The notes: generated by a model not told the origin, from the letters alone. A stretch of 64,000 nt of DNA from Paulinella micropora (GCA_009731375.1 BJOX01000029.1:1304931-1368930); one strand, 5' to 3'. Counted from the stretch's first letter, positions 29,657-46,812 are shown. Translations and numbers: made by a program.

Positions 29657-32518
29657 GTGTACCGCCAACATGAACCTCAGGCCGGTGCCCAAGCGAAGCA
29701 TATGTACTTCCGAGGTGGAGTATCCCCCTCTCGTGGGGGAGTTGTGCCCCCGTCCGTAGCTTCCAACCCCCGTGAAGAGAGTAAGGGTAGACCTAGAGGG
29801 GTGAGTGGGCCGTCCGCGGTACCTGCCCCGAAGGTTGAGATTGGTTCAAAGGCCGAGCCGGCTGAGGCTGGTAGTGGTATCCTGAGCCAAAACCTGAAAT
29901 CTTTAATCAAAGCAAAGAGGGAAAAGGTACAAGGGGTGAAGGTGCGGCCCGGCCCTGAGGACTACCAACGCGATGGTTTGGCAGACGTAGAAGATGAACC
30001 TCTGGAGCAGCAGTCCGATGCCGATCCCTCCTCTGAATCCGACGGTGAGGAGAAGCGGGAGGGTGAAGAGCCTCCCGCCAGCGGCCGAGACAGGGTTAGA
30101 GCTCCGGCAAGGGTACCGTCACCCCTAGGTCCCGACCCTAGTGCTGAGTCCGACCCCGGTGGTGGTGATGAGCCTGCTGGCACCAATGGCCATCCTGTGG
30201 CTACGCCCTCCGCCAGCCCAAGCAATAGGCGTACGTCAGTGGGTGCTCGTGCGTTTGGCTTCCTTGAAACGGTCCGAGCCTCCGTGAGTGGGATGCCCTG
30301 GTTTGCAGCCCATGCTAAGACGGTACCCCACGCCGACCGAAAGGTGACTTCCCTGTTACCCCCTACTACTAGTACCGGTCCGTCCACGATCACCTCAACC
30401 CCAGCTGAGCCCGGTAGTCCTACCCGACTAGGTACTGAAGAGCGAGAGAGCCGACTCCGAGCCGTGGCTGAGCAACAAGAGGAGATGAGACGGTTGCACC
30501 GTCCGGCGTTGAGCGGTGAGGAAGAAAAGGATGAAGCCGACTTCCGGAACATGTGGAGTGAGTGGACTAGGCTGTTGTATGACTGGACACAGGGCAGTGA
30601 GTATCCCATGAACAAGCCTAGGTGGCAGCGGCACTGGGCCGTAGAAGGAGCAGCAGCCAACAGTACCGCCGTGTTTCAACCCCGTGCTCGACCGTTCAGA
30701 GTCCGAGAAAGGGTGTTGAACGGTGAGAGCGTCCTAGAGAAGGAACACGCCCGTTTGTCGGAAGCCGAAGGAGAAGCAGACCCGGTTGATGACCTAGTGC
30801 GTTTCATGGCCGAACGTGGATGGATGGCTAAAGGCATCCGGCTAGCAGAACAGGCCCTCCTAGGACGGGGGGTGGACAAAGATCCCATGTTCGATTCGGG
30901 GGCTACGTTGCACTTTGTGCCGGCCGGGGACGAACAGCGTCTGTTCAAGATCCAGCGTGGGATGAAACAGGTAGACACAGTCAACGGGCAGACCACCGTC
31001 ACAAAGAAAGGCTCCTTAGACATGACGACCGTGAACGGAAAGGGGGAGAAGAACAGGTTACATCTAGGTAGTGTGTGGGTTAGCCCAAACGTAGATGAAA
31101 CCTTAGTCTCCGGTCCTAAGTTAGCCAAGGATGGTTACAGTGTAGTTCTCAACAAGAAGGGAGAGGGCTACATCACTAAGGCCCAGATACCGGACATCTC
31201 CCCAGAACTTAAGGCCGGTGTCCTGTACCTCGACGCCAAGGATAAGGTGTGGCGCTTCGTGACTTGCATCAACCAAGAGCTAGCTACCGATAAGGCTGAG
31301 GCTAGAGCTTTCTTCGGAAAAGAGATGGCTAAGGTCACGGAGTTGACTAGTGAACAGCTTCATCAGAAGTTCGGGGGGCCGGGAAGCCGCATGCAGCGCC
31401 TCATCAGTGAGGCTTACGGGATCAAGATAGTGGGTGACAAGACCCATGATCAGGCCGTAAAGGAGTGCAAGGAGTGTCCAGCCGCAAAAGGGGGAAAGGT
31501 TAAACACCCGGCAAGCAACCAACTGACCCAGGTAGAAAAGTTCGAGGCCATATCGTTTGACAAGTCCGGATGCTTACGCAAGCCCCTCCATGGTGGGTTT
31601 TGGTACGGCATGGTAGGGATCGAGGCTAACACAGGGTACGCGTTCGGTCTCCTGCTGAAGGATGGTAAGGCGGCACCGCAAGTGCGTTTCATGCGAGAAT
31701 GTATGAACTTTCTCGAGACGCAAAGCAGTAAGAAGGTGAAGGAAGTTAGGGTAGACGGCGAACATATCTCCGCGGACTTCAAGGAGCTGGTCCGTGACAC
31801 GGGGGTGAGGAAGAGGGTCAATACCCTCAACGAGCACAACAAGAACGCCTATGCCGAAGTGTCTCAACGTGACTTTTGGCGCAAAGCGCGCCATAACATG
31901 GTTAAGGCACAGCTACCCTACGAGCTCCTGGGATATGCTTGGCAGCACGCTATCCTCTTACACAATCTTTCGCCGAAGCAATCCGGTGGGGACGTCCGGC
32001 TGTTTGAGCTTATGCTCAGAGAAAGGAAGGTGAACTGGATAGCTTACCTTCATCCCTTCGGGTGCCTATGCCACATGGCCATCAAGGGCCGGTTAGGGCA
32101 TGACGAGAGCCGGACCCATATGGCCGCCTGGTTAGGTCTGAGTTTGGAGTACTCAGCGCACTTGATCCTGTGCGAAGGAAGAGTGTTTCCCTGGCGAAAA
32201 GTCAAGAACTTTGACGACAACCAGCCCGCCTGGCCGTTGTTACAACCCCTCTGGGAAAAGAAGGGCCTGAGCTTAGAACCGTTCAAGGGAGACCCCTTGG
32301 TAGAAGACGCCGACGGCGAAGTGAAGGAAGTGACCTCTGAACAGGAAGCCTCCAAAGCCGAGGAAGAGGTCCCCGATCCAGACCCGGAAGCAATAGGGGA
32401 GCTGAAAGGAAGGTGGGTTGAGACCCCAGCAGCCACTCAGCGGGGCTGGGCTTGGGCCAAGCAGACCTACGGAGTGGGTTTCCGGATAAGTTCCGACGAG
32501 GCCAGGTGCAAGACGTGA
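29657..32518 (+). CDS. Copia protease and integrase
   Basis: About 950 residues. A long disordered N-terminal part (Pro, Ser, Glu) precedes the protease core FDSGATLHFVPAGDE (30890 on). The integrase zinc finger (LHQKF, then ECKECPAAKGGK) is followed by SFDKSG (first Asp), VRVDGEH (second Asp) and NEHNKNAYAEVSQRDFWRKA (catalytic Glu region), then HPFGCLCHMAIKGR and AAWLGLS of the copia C-terminal part. It ends with an acidic linker. The three catalytic positions appear present. It may be expressed by frameshift from gag; the current start is arbitrary. Confidence 0.8.
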   Translation: MYRQHEPQAGAQAKHMYFRGGVSPSRGGVVPPSVASNPREESKGRPRGVSGPSAVPAPKVEIGSKAEPAEAGSGILSQNLKSLIKAKREKVQGVKVRPGPEDYQRDGLADVEDEPLEQQSDADPSSESDGEEKREGEEPPASGRDRVRAPARVPSPLGPDPSAESDPGGGDEPAGTNGHPVATPSASPSNRRTSVGARAFGFLETVRASVSGMPWFAAHAKTVPHADRKVTSLLPPTTSTGPSTITSTPAEPGSPTRLGTEERESRLRAVAEQQEEMRRLHRPALSGEEEKDEADFRNMWSEWTRLLYDWTQGSEYPMNKPRWQRHWAVEGAAANSTAVFQPRARPFRVRERVLNGESVLEKEHARLSEAEGEADPVDDLVRFMAERGWMAKGIRLAEQALLGRGVDKDPMFDSGATLHFVPAGDEQRLFKIQRGMKQVDTVNGQTTVTKKGSLDMTTVNGKGEKNRLHLGSVWVSPNVDETLVSGPKLAKDGYSVVLNKKGEGYITKAQIPDISPELKAGVLYLDAKDKVWRFVTCINQELATDKAEARAFFGKEMAKVTELTSEQLHQKFGGPGSRMQRLISEAYGIKIVGDKTHDQAVKECKECPAAKGGKVKHPASNQLTQVEKFEAISFDKSGCLRKPLHGGFWYGMVGIEANTGYAFGLLLKDGKAAPQVRFMRECMNFLETQSSKKVKEVRVDGEHISADFKELVRDTGVRKRVNTLNEHNKNAYAEVSQRDFWRKARHNMVKAQLPYELLGYAWQHAILLHNLSPKQSGGDVRLFELMLRERKVNWIAYLHPFGCLCHMAIKGRLGHDESRTHMAAWLGLSLEYSAHLILCEGRVFPWRKVKNFDDNQPAWPLLQPLWEKKGLSLEPFKGDPLVEDADGEVKEVTSEQEASKAEEEVPDPDPEAIGELKGRWVETPAATQRGWAWAKQTYGVGFRISSDEARCKT

Positions 32519-32575
32519 GCGAACCCATATGGGTTAAGAAGCACAAGAAGCATCGACCGGCCCATTGGGTAAAGT

Positions 32576-34341
32576 TTGAGGATGACGACCGTCAAGTACC
32601 TTGCTGACGATCCGGAGGCCGCTCATGCCGCCACATTCACTAGACCGGTGAGTGAGAAGCAAGCCGACGAGCTAGGGTACTGGGACGACGCCCGAGCCGA
32701 GGAGATGTCTACACTCTGGGAGAAAGGTTGCTTCCGGAGAGTCCGAGCCGACTTAGTTGACAAGAAGGACATTTGTAAAGGCCGGTTCGTAGATGCTACC
32801 AAGGAGGCCGGGGGAGAGATCCTGAAGTTCAAAAGCCGGTGGACGGCCAAAGGGTTTTCCATGATACAAGGATGGCACTTTGGGAAACGTGACTTCCCTA
32901 CCCCGTGTGCTTTTCGCTCTGACGGTGTTCTTTGGCTTAGTCCTGTCGAAGTGGGACGTTGGCACCGCGTACACTGAAGCGTCGGCCGCTGAGCAGGGTT
33001 ATTGCCCCACTTACATCGTACCACCTTTTGGTTTAGAAGAGCCAGGTTATGTGTGGGAAATGCTCAGAGCCCTCTATGGTAGACCGGATGCGGGACGCAA
33101 GTGGTGGCGGTACAAGCTTGTGCCTTTCCTGGAGAGCTTAGGCTTTAAGGCTCATGTCGCTTTTCCTTGTTTCTTCTGGCGTTGGCTGCCCGGTAAGGAC
33201 AAACCGGACTTTGTGTTCGTGCACGTCGACGACATGATGGGAGCGTTCAGTGGTAAGGATGTCGAAGCGGAGTTCTTAGCTGTCGGTAAGAAGGCCTTTA
33301 GGGTCTTAAAGCAAGAAGCTCCAACCGGGGTGGTAGGCCTGAACATCGAGGATAAGGAAGACTGCCGACTAGGACGTACGATCAAGATCTCCCAGGAAGA
33401 TTTCATCAGAGAAGCAGTTGAGAAGCTCCAGTGCACCGGTTTAGCTACCGCCGATTCGCCGTGGTTGATACCGGGGGTGCGAGCCGGGAAGCAATCTGTG
33501 TTAGAGCAGTTCTCGCCTCAGCATATCGTAGGTGTCCTCCTATGGGCACGCATTACTCGGCACGAGGTCTTGGGCCCAATAGGGGAGGTTGCAACCCATG
33601 CCTCGAAGCCTGAGTTGTTCAATTATCAGCAAGCTGAACAGATCGTGAGGTACCTCAGTGGCACACGATCTAAGGGCATTCGTTTTACCAAAGCGGACGG
33701 CACCCGCTTAATGTCGTGGGCCGACTCAAGTTGGAAGGGTACGCCTGAAGATTGCCGCGCTCGCTTAGCGGGCTTCCATTTCTTTCTGGGAGGCTCCGTA
33801 CTTCCCTTGTGCATAAAACGAAACGTGTCGGTGGCCCCACCTAAGGACACAGCATGGGAAGCACGAGTAGAGGAGAAGGCTAGGGCTACGGTCGACGAGC
33901 TGGTGGCGTCTGTGCCGGGGAGTGGAGAGTGCCAAGAGGCGGCGTCGGGCGAGTGGCTGGTGCCGGCGGCGCCGGAAGCATCATCCTGCGAGGCCGAAGT
34001 GTATGCAATGGTGGAGGCGTACCACGGGCAGGATAAAATCATCAATTTTGTACAGGGCATCGCTGGCGGACGGGTTGCCGACGCGCTGGGGCCGTACGGA
34101 TGGGGGCAGCCCCCCATCTTGTACGGCGACAACCAGGGAGCGTTAGATCTTGCTGAGACTAATGTGTTTGCTAGGAAACTAGGACATGTGGACTGCGGTG
34201 TGCTATTGTGAACCAGAAGGTGGAGGCGGGCCTCGTCGTCAACGAGAAGGTGGCATCGGCGGATAATGTGGCCGACATCAATACCAAGCCGGCGCGCGGG
34301 GAACCCTACCTCCGACTAGTGCGGCTGGTGGCAAGCGACTA
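32576..34341 (+). pseudogene. Copia reverse transcriptase and RNase H, frameshifted
   Basis: The first frame (32576-32977) encodes the RT start: EEMSTLWEKGCFRRV and FKSRWTAKGFSMIQG. The frame shifts near 32930; the second (to 34211) carries KWDVGTAYTEASAAEQGY (first catalytic Asp), WEMLRALYGRPDAGRKWW and the active-site strand FVFVHVDDMMG. RNase H follows with MSWADSSWKG and ILYGDNQGALDLAE. A last shift near 34200 leads to the tail NQKVEAGLVVNEKVASADNV and a stop at 34341. All RT core residues are visible, so damage is limited to small indels. Confidence 0.8.
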
Positions 34342-34737
34342 GCTTCTTCCGCTGCGGGGTGGCGCGCGCGCGCAGTGGGACTTCCTTCAACGTTTGGGGA
34401 TTTTCTACCCGTGGACTCTGGATAGGACTCTGGATAGGGTAGAGCTCTGGATAGAGTAGGTACCCGATAGCAAGGGGATAGGTTTTAGAAATTAGGTGTC
34501 TAGATTGCCGAACTCCACCAGCTGTGGAGGCGTAGGCTAGCACCTCTGCTTTACTTTAGTAGTATTGTATGCACTGTTGTCATATCGCGCGTTAGTTGTT
34601 ATAGTGTAGCTATGTTGCCGAACTCCACAGGAAACGTAGGGTAGCTCACTTTGCGCGTTGCTGATTTACCTGATCTAGTTGTTAGTAGCACTTCTTGTTT
34701 GGACACTGACTCGTAAGGGAGTCTAATTAAGGGGGAG
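34342..34737 (+). other. 3' untranslated region of copia element 2
   Basis: It contains short repeats (GACTCTGGATAG, and TGCCGAACTCCAC twice) and ends in the purine tract AAGGGGGAG before the LTR. Confidence 0.6.
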
Positions 34738-35083
34738 CATTGGACAATAAATTAGACCCTTCCTCCTCAGTTATAGACGTATTGCTATTCTATATGTTAG
34801 CAATCACCTTTACCGTTAGTAGTATTATTAGTTATTAATACAGTCAATTAGAGTACCTTTTCTGGTACTGGTGGCGACAGCTTTTTACCATTACCTTTAT
34901 TAGCCATATCAGGACGTTTCGTGGGTCAATTTCTGGAGGTACATCTTTTGTGTGACGTCGTCAGTTAGACTGGCGGGAATTATTCAGTATTGTTAAATTT
35001 CTTCTGCGTAGGAGGCCGGTAGGAGGGGGACGCCCCGAGTGCCCGTTACCGTTGGAAGAAGTCGCGAGGGTTCTTGCTCATTG
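34738..35083 (+). repeat. 3' LTR of copia element 2
   Basis: About 346 bp, intact, beginning CATTGGACAATAAATTAG and ending GTTCTTGCTCATTG. It is the reference that reveals the insertion in the left LTR. Confidence 0.9.
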
Positions 35084-35252
35084 CCTCTGCACGACGTTTC
35101 GACTTCACTAACTAGTTTTTGATTCCGTTCAGAAATGATTTCAAACGATTAAGTCAAAGATATTTTCAGAAAAGATTAACTATTGCCTTTTCCCTCCATA
35201 ATATCACCTTTTCCCCCGATTTCCCGCAAAACACGCACGTTACGGTAGATTT

Positions 35253-35470
35253 GTGGACAAGGACGGAAAAACAATGTTTGACTGCTTTTTCAAGCATCTG
35301 TCCCAGTCATTCTCGCCTAGCCTTCCCAAGTCAGATTGGTTTTCAAGTCCACCAACCCGACACTATCCGTTTATGACTGTTAACTTGATGCAAAGAGATT
35401 CTATCCGTTTGAGAACTGGAGACCTCACAATCTACGTTCAACACTTGATCGTAAGTTGCAACCAAGTCTG
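35253..35470 (+). other. Open frame upstream of the unknown spliced gene
   Basis: The sequence encodes MDKDGKTMFDCFFKHLSQSF and later IRLRTGDLTIYVQHLI, which look like folded protein, followed by GTAAGT, a strong splice donor at 35452. The phase does not join simply to the exon at 35681, so either an exon is missing or this belongs to something else. Function unknown. Confidence 0.35.
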
Positions 35471-35680
35471 CAACGAGAAATTACGTAAATAAACGAAGTG
35501 ACCTCTCTACTATTTACTGGTATTTCACCTGCTCTCACAGAGTCAGGACTCAATGCAGCCATAGTGTTCTTAATAAGAGTTCGTTGTATCTGCACACTTG
35601 AAGAGTTGTATACAAACTCACAATTCGAATTTTTCTTCCAAGTGAAAACTACACACAGAGTTTGTGTGTTCTGTCGACAG

Positions 35681-37744
35681 ATCGATTTGGAAAGACCCTC
35701 TCCTTCAGGAGTGGCAATACAACAACGTATTAGGACAGAGGTAACCAAAAACACATATGTTTCGACAGATTGTTCACCTGCCGTTGCATTTTTGTGTCCC
35801 ACCTCTGCTCTCTTACACACTATGCAGCCAACCAACACAGTATGTGTCTGGTTTTGTCGTTTTAGGGTCACCCCCTACCTACAGAGTGGAGAACACCTAC
35901 TCCACTGCACACCGCACCCTTCAGCTACTGCTCTACGTCCTGGTCTGCTCCTGGCACGTCCACATGTGGAACCAGTCGCGGAATGACGACCCAGTTTCGA
36001 AGTACAACGAGCACAAACGACGCTTTTTGGACCCTTACCCCATCCTGGGCTCTGGTACAGACACCCTGCGTACTGACAAGAAGTTTCAGGAGGAAATCAA
36101 AGCTGGAAAGACTACCCGCCTCCATGCAAATCTTTCTCGTACACAAACTATTCAATTTATTTATGATTTATTGACTAGTTACGAGGGCGGCGCACGCGAC
36201 ATTTTACGTAAGAATCATAAGGACAAGGCAACATCGCTACCTCAGGTCCCCATCGCCCCTCAAGCTAGCCTAGACCTTCTTCGTAACCCAGATGGGACAG
36301 ACGCTGAAGTTTACACACAGTACCTGGGACCCACTGGATCGTTGGCAAACGCAGAAAAGCTCTGGATCCAGATTGGCAACGTCATCCCTGTAGAAGTTTT
36401 TCACAACTACTACCTTGTCACTGCTTCAGCTGCAGGATTGGTAGGGTCACTACCGGTCACCGCTCCTTCAGGTACAGCTGCTAGTACCACATCCGTTCCC
36501 TCATCGAGTCGGACTGGTCCAACTCCTTTGCTACCCACTGGAAGCTCCGGATCAGCTACGATGACACCGTCAACTCCGGTACTGCCCTCAGCCCCAACAC
36601 CCGCTGTTGCACCGTCACTTCGTCCGTCCGTTTGACCCTTGGAGGCTTCATGCCCTCGATACCCATCTTGCCTTATCCGACACCGGATGCTTCGTTCACA
36701 CGTTCTGGACGCCTCGCTCGAGCCGCGACCCCTGCTCCACCGCGCCCCGTGGTACAACCTTTGTCCGCTCTACTCGCCAGTAGACCCAATGAACCAGTAA
36801 ACCGTTCCTTGGCTATGCCATCATTTCTCGGTACGCTTCTCTCTTCTCCACAGCGACCTGCTACACCCATCGTCGAACAACCCTACGACATCGGATTGCT
36901 CGCTTCGAGTTTGGCACTCAACCCGACTACTTCATCTACTGCAGCCCTCCTCGGTCGTCCGCTGACACCCTCACGCGTGACCCCGAGATCTTCACCAGCT
37001 TTATCCAGTTCAAGTACCAGTACGTTGGCACCCATATTGGAAGACCCTGCACATACAGGAGCACCTACTGCAACGGAAGTCGAGGCTGATGAAGACACTG
37101 CAGCAAGAGAAGAAGAGGAACCCTACGCCACCGAACTTAAGGCAGCAGAAGCTAACGAGCAAGAACGAGAACGAGACCGAGTGACAACTGAGCGAGCAGC
37201 GGCCCTCGAACATGAAGAACACGAAGACGACAACGAGGAAGAACAAGGTGATGCCCACGCCCAACAACCCCGGCCCGATGGACCACCAGCGACCCATTCG
37301 GCAGGTAATTCCGGCGATGGGGCATCATCCCAGTCGTCACCACCTCGTCGCTTTCTTCGCTCCAGCGTTTCTGGCGCCAACTCCGGCTACTACATGCGTA
37401 TATTATTACGCCGTCATGGATCCGCCCCCGCACGCCGTGCCATGTTCACCCTGTCAACCCCGGCAGCAGCGCCGACGGCAGACCAAGCTACCTTCGCACG
37501 CGAATTAGCAGTCAACTACCACGTCGCCAACACGCCGATCCAACTGGCCATCATGCACGCCATCAATAACGTTCGCACGTGGGGAGACAGGACGAGATTC
37601 AGAATACAGATGACATTTCAATTTCAAAACCCCTCCGGCACATGTCCGGCACATGTCCGGACATGTGCGGACATGTCCGGACATGTCCGGACATGCCCAC
37701 CTTCACCAATACTAATATTAATGCCAGACCTGAAGGTCACATGA
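35681..37744 (+). CDS. Spliced gene of unknown function
   Basis: Three exons join in phase: 35681-35740 (after CTGTCGACAG), 35885-36389 (after CCTACCTACAG) and 36485-37744 (after AGCTGCTAG). The donors are GTAACC and GTAGAA. The first parts encode SIWKDPLLQEWQYNNVLGQ, then YNEHKRRFLDPYPILGSG and EKLWIQIGNVIP, continued by YHIRSLIESDW, HWKLRISYDD and SVRLTLGGF. The rest is low-complexity: Ser/Thr/Pro-rich, then very acidic with many EE and ERER runs, then a short ordered piece (FARELAVNYHVANTPIQLAI). The last residues run into the tandem repeat at 37634, so the natural end may be lost. I recognise no family; host gene and mobile-element protein are both possible. Confidence 0.5.
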
Positions 37745-38210
37745 TCATTAACCATTATCCTGTCATGAGACACATTTGATAGAGGTGAAGCGTAAAAAAA
37801 AGGGGGAGGGGGGGGGGGGGGGNNNNNNNNNNAAATGAAAGAAAGAACAAAGCAAGGGGAAAATAGGGAAGAAAACAGGACAAAAAAGTTAAAAAAACTC
37901 GAAAAATGAGAAACCCCTCCGGGACATGTCCGGACATGTCCGCACATGTCCACCTTCACTAGTGCTAATATTAATGCCAGACCGGAAGGTCACATGATCA
38001 TTAACCATTATCCTGTCATGAGACACATTTGATAGAGGTGAAGCGAAAATAAAAAACAATAAAAAACTTTCAAAGGGGGGGGGGAAGGGAAAGATGAAAA
38101 AGAAGAAAGAAAGAAACAAAGAAAGGGGAAAATAGGGAAGAAAACAAGACAAAATGTTAAAAAAACTCGAAAAATGAGAAACCCCTCCGGGACATGTCTC
38201 TTAACCAGGA
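37623..38210. repeat. Tandem 270-280-bp repeat with GGACATGTCC palindromes
   Basis: Three starts of the same unit occur at about 37625, 37908 and 38175 (AACCCCTCCGG followed by CACATGTC or GACATGTC). Units share AATATTAATGCCAGACC, GATCATTAACCATTATCC and GATAGAGGTGAAGCG. The head of unit 1 holds several back-to-back copies of the perfect 10-bp palindrome GGACATGTCC and variants. A gap follows a G run at 37823-37832. Confidence 0.85.
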
Positions 38211-39060
38211 CTGCACACTGTCTCAATCCTGCAAAGACTTGCTTGCGAAGGAGAACATGGGTGTACCGGTGCCTAAGCGTGGAAGGAAAAGAGATGCGAA
38301 CATGGGGGACCGGTGCCTGGACATCACGGGAGTCGGAAAAGAAAAAAGATTCGAAAAAAAAGTTGAAGAAAAGAGGGCAGGCACAGAGGAAAAGATTCTA
38401 ATTTTTTTTAACAGATTTTTCAACCGTCTACTTACATCCTTCTTTTTCAGCCTCTGATCTACAAAAGGCAAGCGTTCTTCAGTGATTATGAGTCAGAGTC
38501 GTTAGTGAATAGAAAAAAAGTGGAGGGGGGGCCGGGGGGGGGGGGGGGGGGGAAAANNNNNNNNNNAGGGAGGCAAGAAAAGAAAAGCTGAGGGGAAAGG
38601 AGAGCCTCCGTACAGCAGGAGAAGAAGGAGAAAGAGGGACGAAGGAAAAGAAAGAGAAAAGAAAATGGAAAAGAAAATGGAAAAGAAAAAAGTGGGAAAA
38701 CTTTAAGGAAGGGCGGGAGAGAGGCAGGCAAACATGACGGGAACTTGTTGTGACCGATTTTGACTACAACTTTTAATTCACTCAGTCCCGGTACGATATG
38801 ACTTCCTGACCTTCACAGGTCACTTCAACATTTACTTAATTATGGAAATACAACAAGGTATATAATTTTCCGTTGAGAAACTATAATTTTATTGATATTA
38901 TATTGAAGACTAGGATGCAGAGTTCTGACGTGAAAGTTATCAGGACACTGTTTTCTTTATTAATAATAGCTCGCTTCATTACGATAGAGTTTACTAATAC
39001 GACCGCAGCAAAATCACTACTGCCAGGACATTGATAGCCTGAAGGTTTACGCACGCAAAA
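38211..39060. other. Unassigned region
   Basis: Contains a basic open frame (38257 on, starting MGVPVPKRGRKRDANMGD) with no recognised family, a G run with a gap (38557-38566), a purine-rich stretch (38580-38720) and about 300 A/T-rich bases with nothing I can identify. Confidence 0.4.
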
Positions 39061-39079
39061 AATTTATAAAGAAAAACTT

Positions 39080-39365
39080 TCCCTCCTCTCCCACTCTCCC
39101 CCTCTCCCACTCTCTCTCTCCCTCTCCCACTCTCCCTCTCCCTCTCCCACTCTCCCTCTCCCTCTCCCACTCTCCCTCTCCCTCTCTCCCTCTCTCCCAC
39201 NNNNNNNNNNNNNNNNNNNNNNNNNNNNNNNNNNNNNNNNNNNNNNNNNNNNNNNNNNNNNNNNNNNNNNNNNNNNNNNNNNNNNNNNNNNNNNNNNNNN
39301 NNNNNNNNNNNNNNNNNNNNNNNNNNNNNNNNNNNNNNNNNNNNNNNNNNNNNNNNNNNNNNNNN
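39080..39365. repeat. (CCCTCTC)n simple repeat and gap
   Basis: Pyrimidine-rich low-complexity DNA running into an assembly gap at 39201-39365. Confidence 0.9.
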
Positions 39366-39396
39366 TCTCTGGAGTCTCTCTCTCTCTGCCCAGGTA

Positions 39397-44476
<5,080 letters not shown>

Positions 44477-44539
44477 CTATGCCAGATAAATAAGTGATAA
44501 TGGATTTGTATATATATAATATGTTATATATACATATAT

Positions 44540-45018
<479 letters not shown>

Positions 45019-45020
<2 letters not shown>

Positions 45021-45050
45021 GAAAGTCCTCTAACGCATTGACTTCGCTCC
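45019..45050 (-). pseudogene. Donor-half copy of exon 45166-45250
   Basis: Repeats the last ~30 bases of the exon (GAAGTCAATGCGTTAGAGGA) downstream of it on the minus strand, running out of GATA array on both sides. Confidence 0.75.
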
Positions 45051-45110
45051 ACAGATAGATCGATAGATAGATTGATAGAGGTAGGTAGGTAGGTAGGTAA
45101 GATAGGTAGG

Positions 45111-45164
<54 letters not shown>

Positions 45165-45165
45165 C

Positions 45166-45250
45166 CTGTTGACTAGAAAGTCCTCTAACGCATTGACTTC
45201 GCCCCACTTGTCTCGATATTTGTTCAGTACATACAAGTACATCACACAAC
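45166..45250 (-). CDS. Exon of an unrecognised minus-strand gene
   Basis: Between an acceptor ATACAG and donor GTATC, an 85-nt exon encodes 27 residues ([20 protein letters not shown] and on) with two bases left at each end. Partial copies flank it on both sides (see findings). It lies between the two exon clusters of the minus-strand gene, but the linking exon is missing, probably in the gaps at 46366 or 46813. Confidence 0.55.
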
Positions 45251-45420
45251 CTGTATGTATGTATGTATGTATGTATCTTATGTATGTGTGTATGTATGTA
45301 TGTCTGTATGTATGTATGTATGTATGTATGTATGTATTTATGTATTTATGTATGTGTATGTACGTGTGTGTATGTATGTATGTATGCATGTATTTATGTA
45401 TGCATGTATGTATATGAGTT

Positions 45421-45535
45421 GAGTTCGGCCCACTTATCTCGGTATTTGTTGTATGTATGCATATATGTATGTATGTATGTATATATGTATGGATTTTTTG
45501 AGTACGTATACGTACACATCACACAGCCTGTGTGT
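45421..45535 (-). pseudogene. Acceptor-half copy of exon 45166-45250, split by microsatellite
   Basis: The exon start (GCTGTGTGATG) and its middle (AACAAATACCGAGATAAGTG) are both present but are pushed apart by TACA repeats, so a microsatellite has grown inside an exon copy. Confidence 0.7.
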
Positions 45536-45848
45536 GTGTGTGTATACATGTATGTATGTATGTATGTATGTATGCATGTATGTATGTATGTATGTATGTA
45601 TGTATGTATGTATGTATGTATATATGTATGTGTGTATGTATGCATGTGTGTATGTATGTATGTATGTATGTATGCATGTCTGCATGTATGTATATATGTA
45701 TGTATGTATGTATGCATATATGCATGTATGTATGTATGTATGTATGTATGTATGTATTGTATGTATTGTATGTATGTATGTATGTATGTATGTATGCATG
45801 TATGCATGTATGTATGTATGTATGTATGTATGTATGTATGTATGTGAG

Positions 45849-45911
45849 TTGAGTTAGCCCCACATATCCCGGTGGTATGTTCAGTACGTATAAGTACATC
45901 ACACAACCTGT
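45849..45911 (-). pseudogene. Second acceptor-half copy of exon 45166-45250
   Basis: Begins GGTTGTGTGATGTACTTATA after an ACACAG acceptor, stays similar for about 60 bases, then passes into TACA repeats. Confidence 0.75.
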
Positions 45912-45946
45912 GTTATATATATATATATAGATATATATATATATAG

Positions 45947-45985
<39 letters not shown>

Positions 45986-46130
45986 AGTGTGTGTGTGTGT
46001 GTATGCATATATATATGTATATATATATATGCATATATATATATATTTGTACATATCTGTATATATATATACATCTATATATATATATATTAGAGAGAGA
46101 GAGAGAGAGTGAGAGAGAGAGAGTGAGAGA

Positions 46131-46162
<32 letters not shown>

Positions 46163-46167
46163 AAGAG

Positions 46168-46206
<39 letters not shown>

Positions 46207-46227
46207 GAGATAGAGAGATAGATAGAG

Positions 46228-46273
<46 letters not shown>

Positions 46274-46416
46274 AGCTAGAGCGAGAGTGAGCGAGCGAGC
46301 GAGAGAAAGAGAGAGAAAGAAAGAGAGAGAGAGAGAGGGGGGGGGGGGGGGAGAGGGGGAGAGAGNNNNNNNNNNNNNNNNNNNNNNNNNNNNNNNNNNN
46401 NNNNNNNNNNNNNNNN

Positions 46417-46477
<61 letters not shown>

Positions 46478-46501
46478 GAGACAGAGAGACAGAGAGAGAC
46501 A

Positions 46502-46532
<31 letters not shown>

Positions 46533-46632
46533 AGAGTGAAAGAGAGAAAGAAAGAGAGAGAGAGAGAGAGAGAGAGGAAGAGAGAGAGAGAGAGAGATAC
46601 AGAGAGACAGAGAAAGAGAGAGAGATACAGAG

Positions 46633-46663
<31 letters not shown>

Positions 46664-46753
46664 TAAATTGGTAGAAAGATAGTTAGAAGCATATTTCGCC
46701 ACCTGTGCAAACTAGGCTGACCCCCATAAGAGAGAGAGAGAGAGAGAGAGAGA

Positions 46754-46812
<59 letters not shown>

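Larger units (their letters stand above)
24476..35083 (+). mobile_element. Ty1/copia LTR retrotransposon 2
   Basis: The right LTR is 34738-35083. The left LTR is 24476-26466 but is split by a 1.6-kb insertion. CCTCT lies outside both ends (24471-24475 and 35084-35088), a 5-bp target duplication. A primer-binding site starts at the LTR edge (GGGTTATCGAGCC, 26466 on) and the purine tract AAGGGGGAG precedes the right LTR, as in element 1. Gene order gag, protease, integrase, RT, RNase H. Gag and RT carry several frameshifts. The coding sequence is much more G/C-rich than element 1, so the two belong to different copia lineages. Confidence 0.9.
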
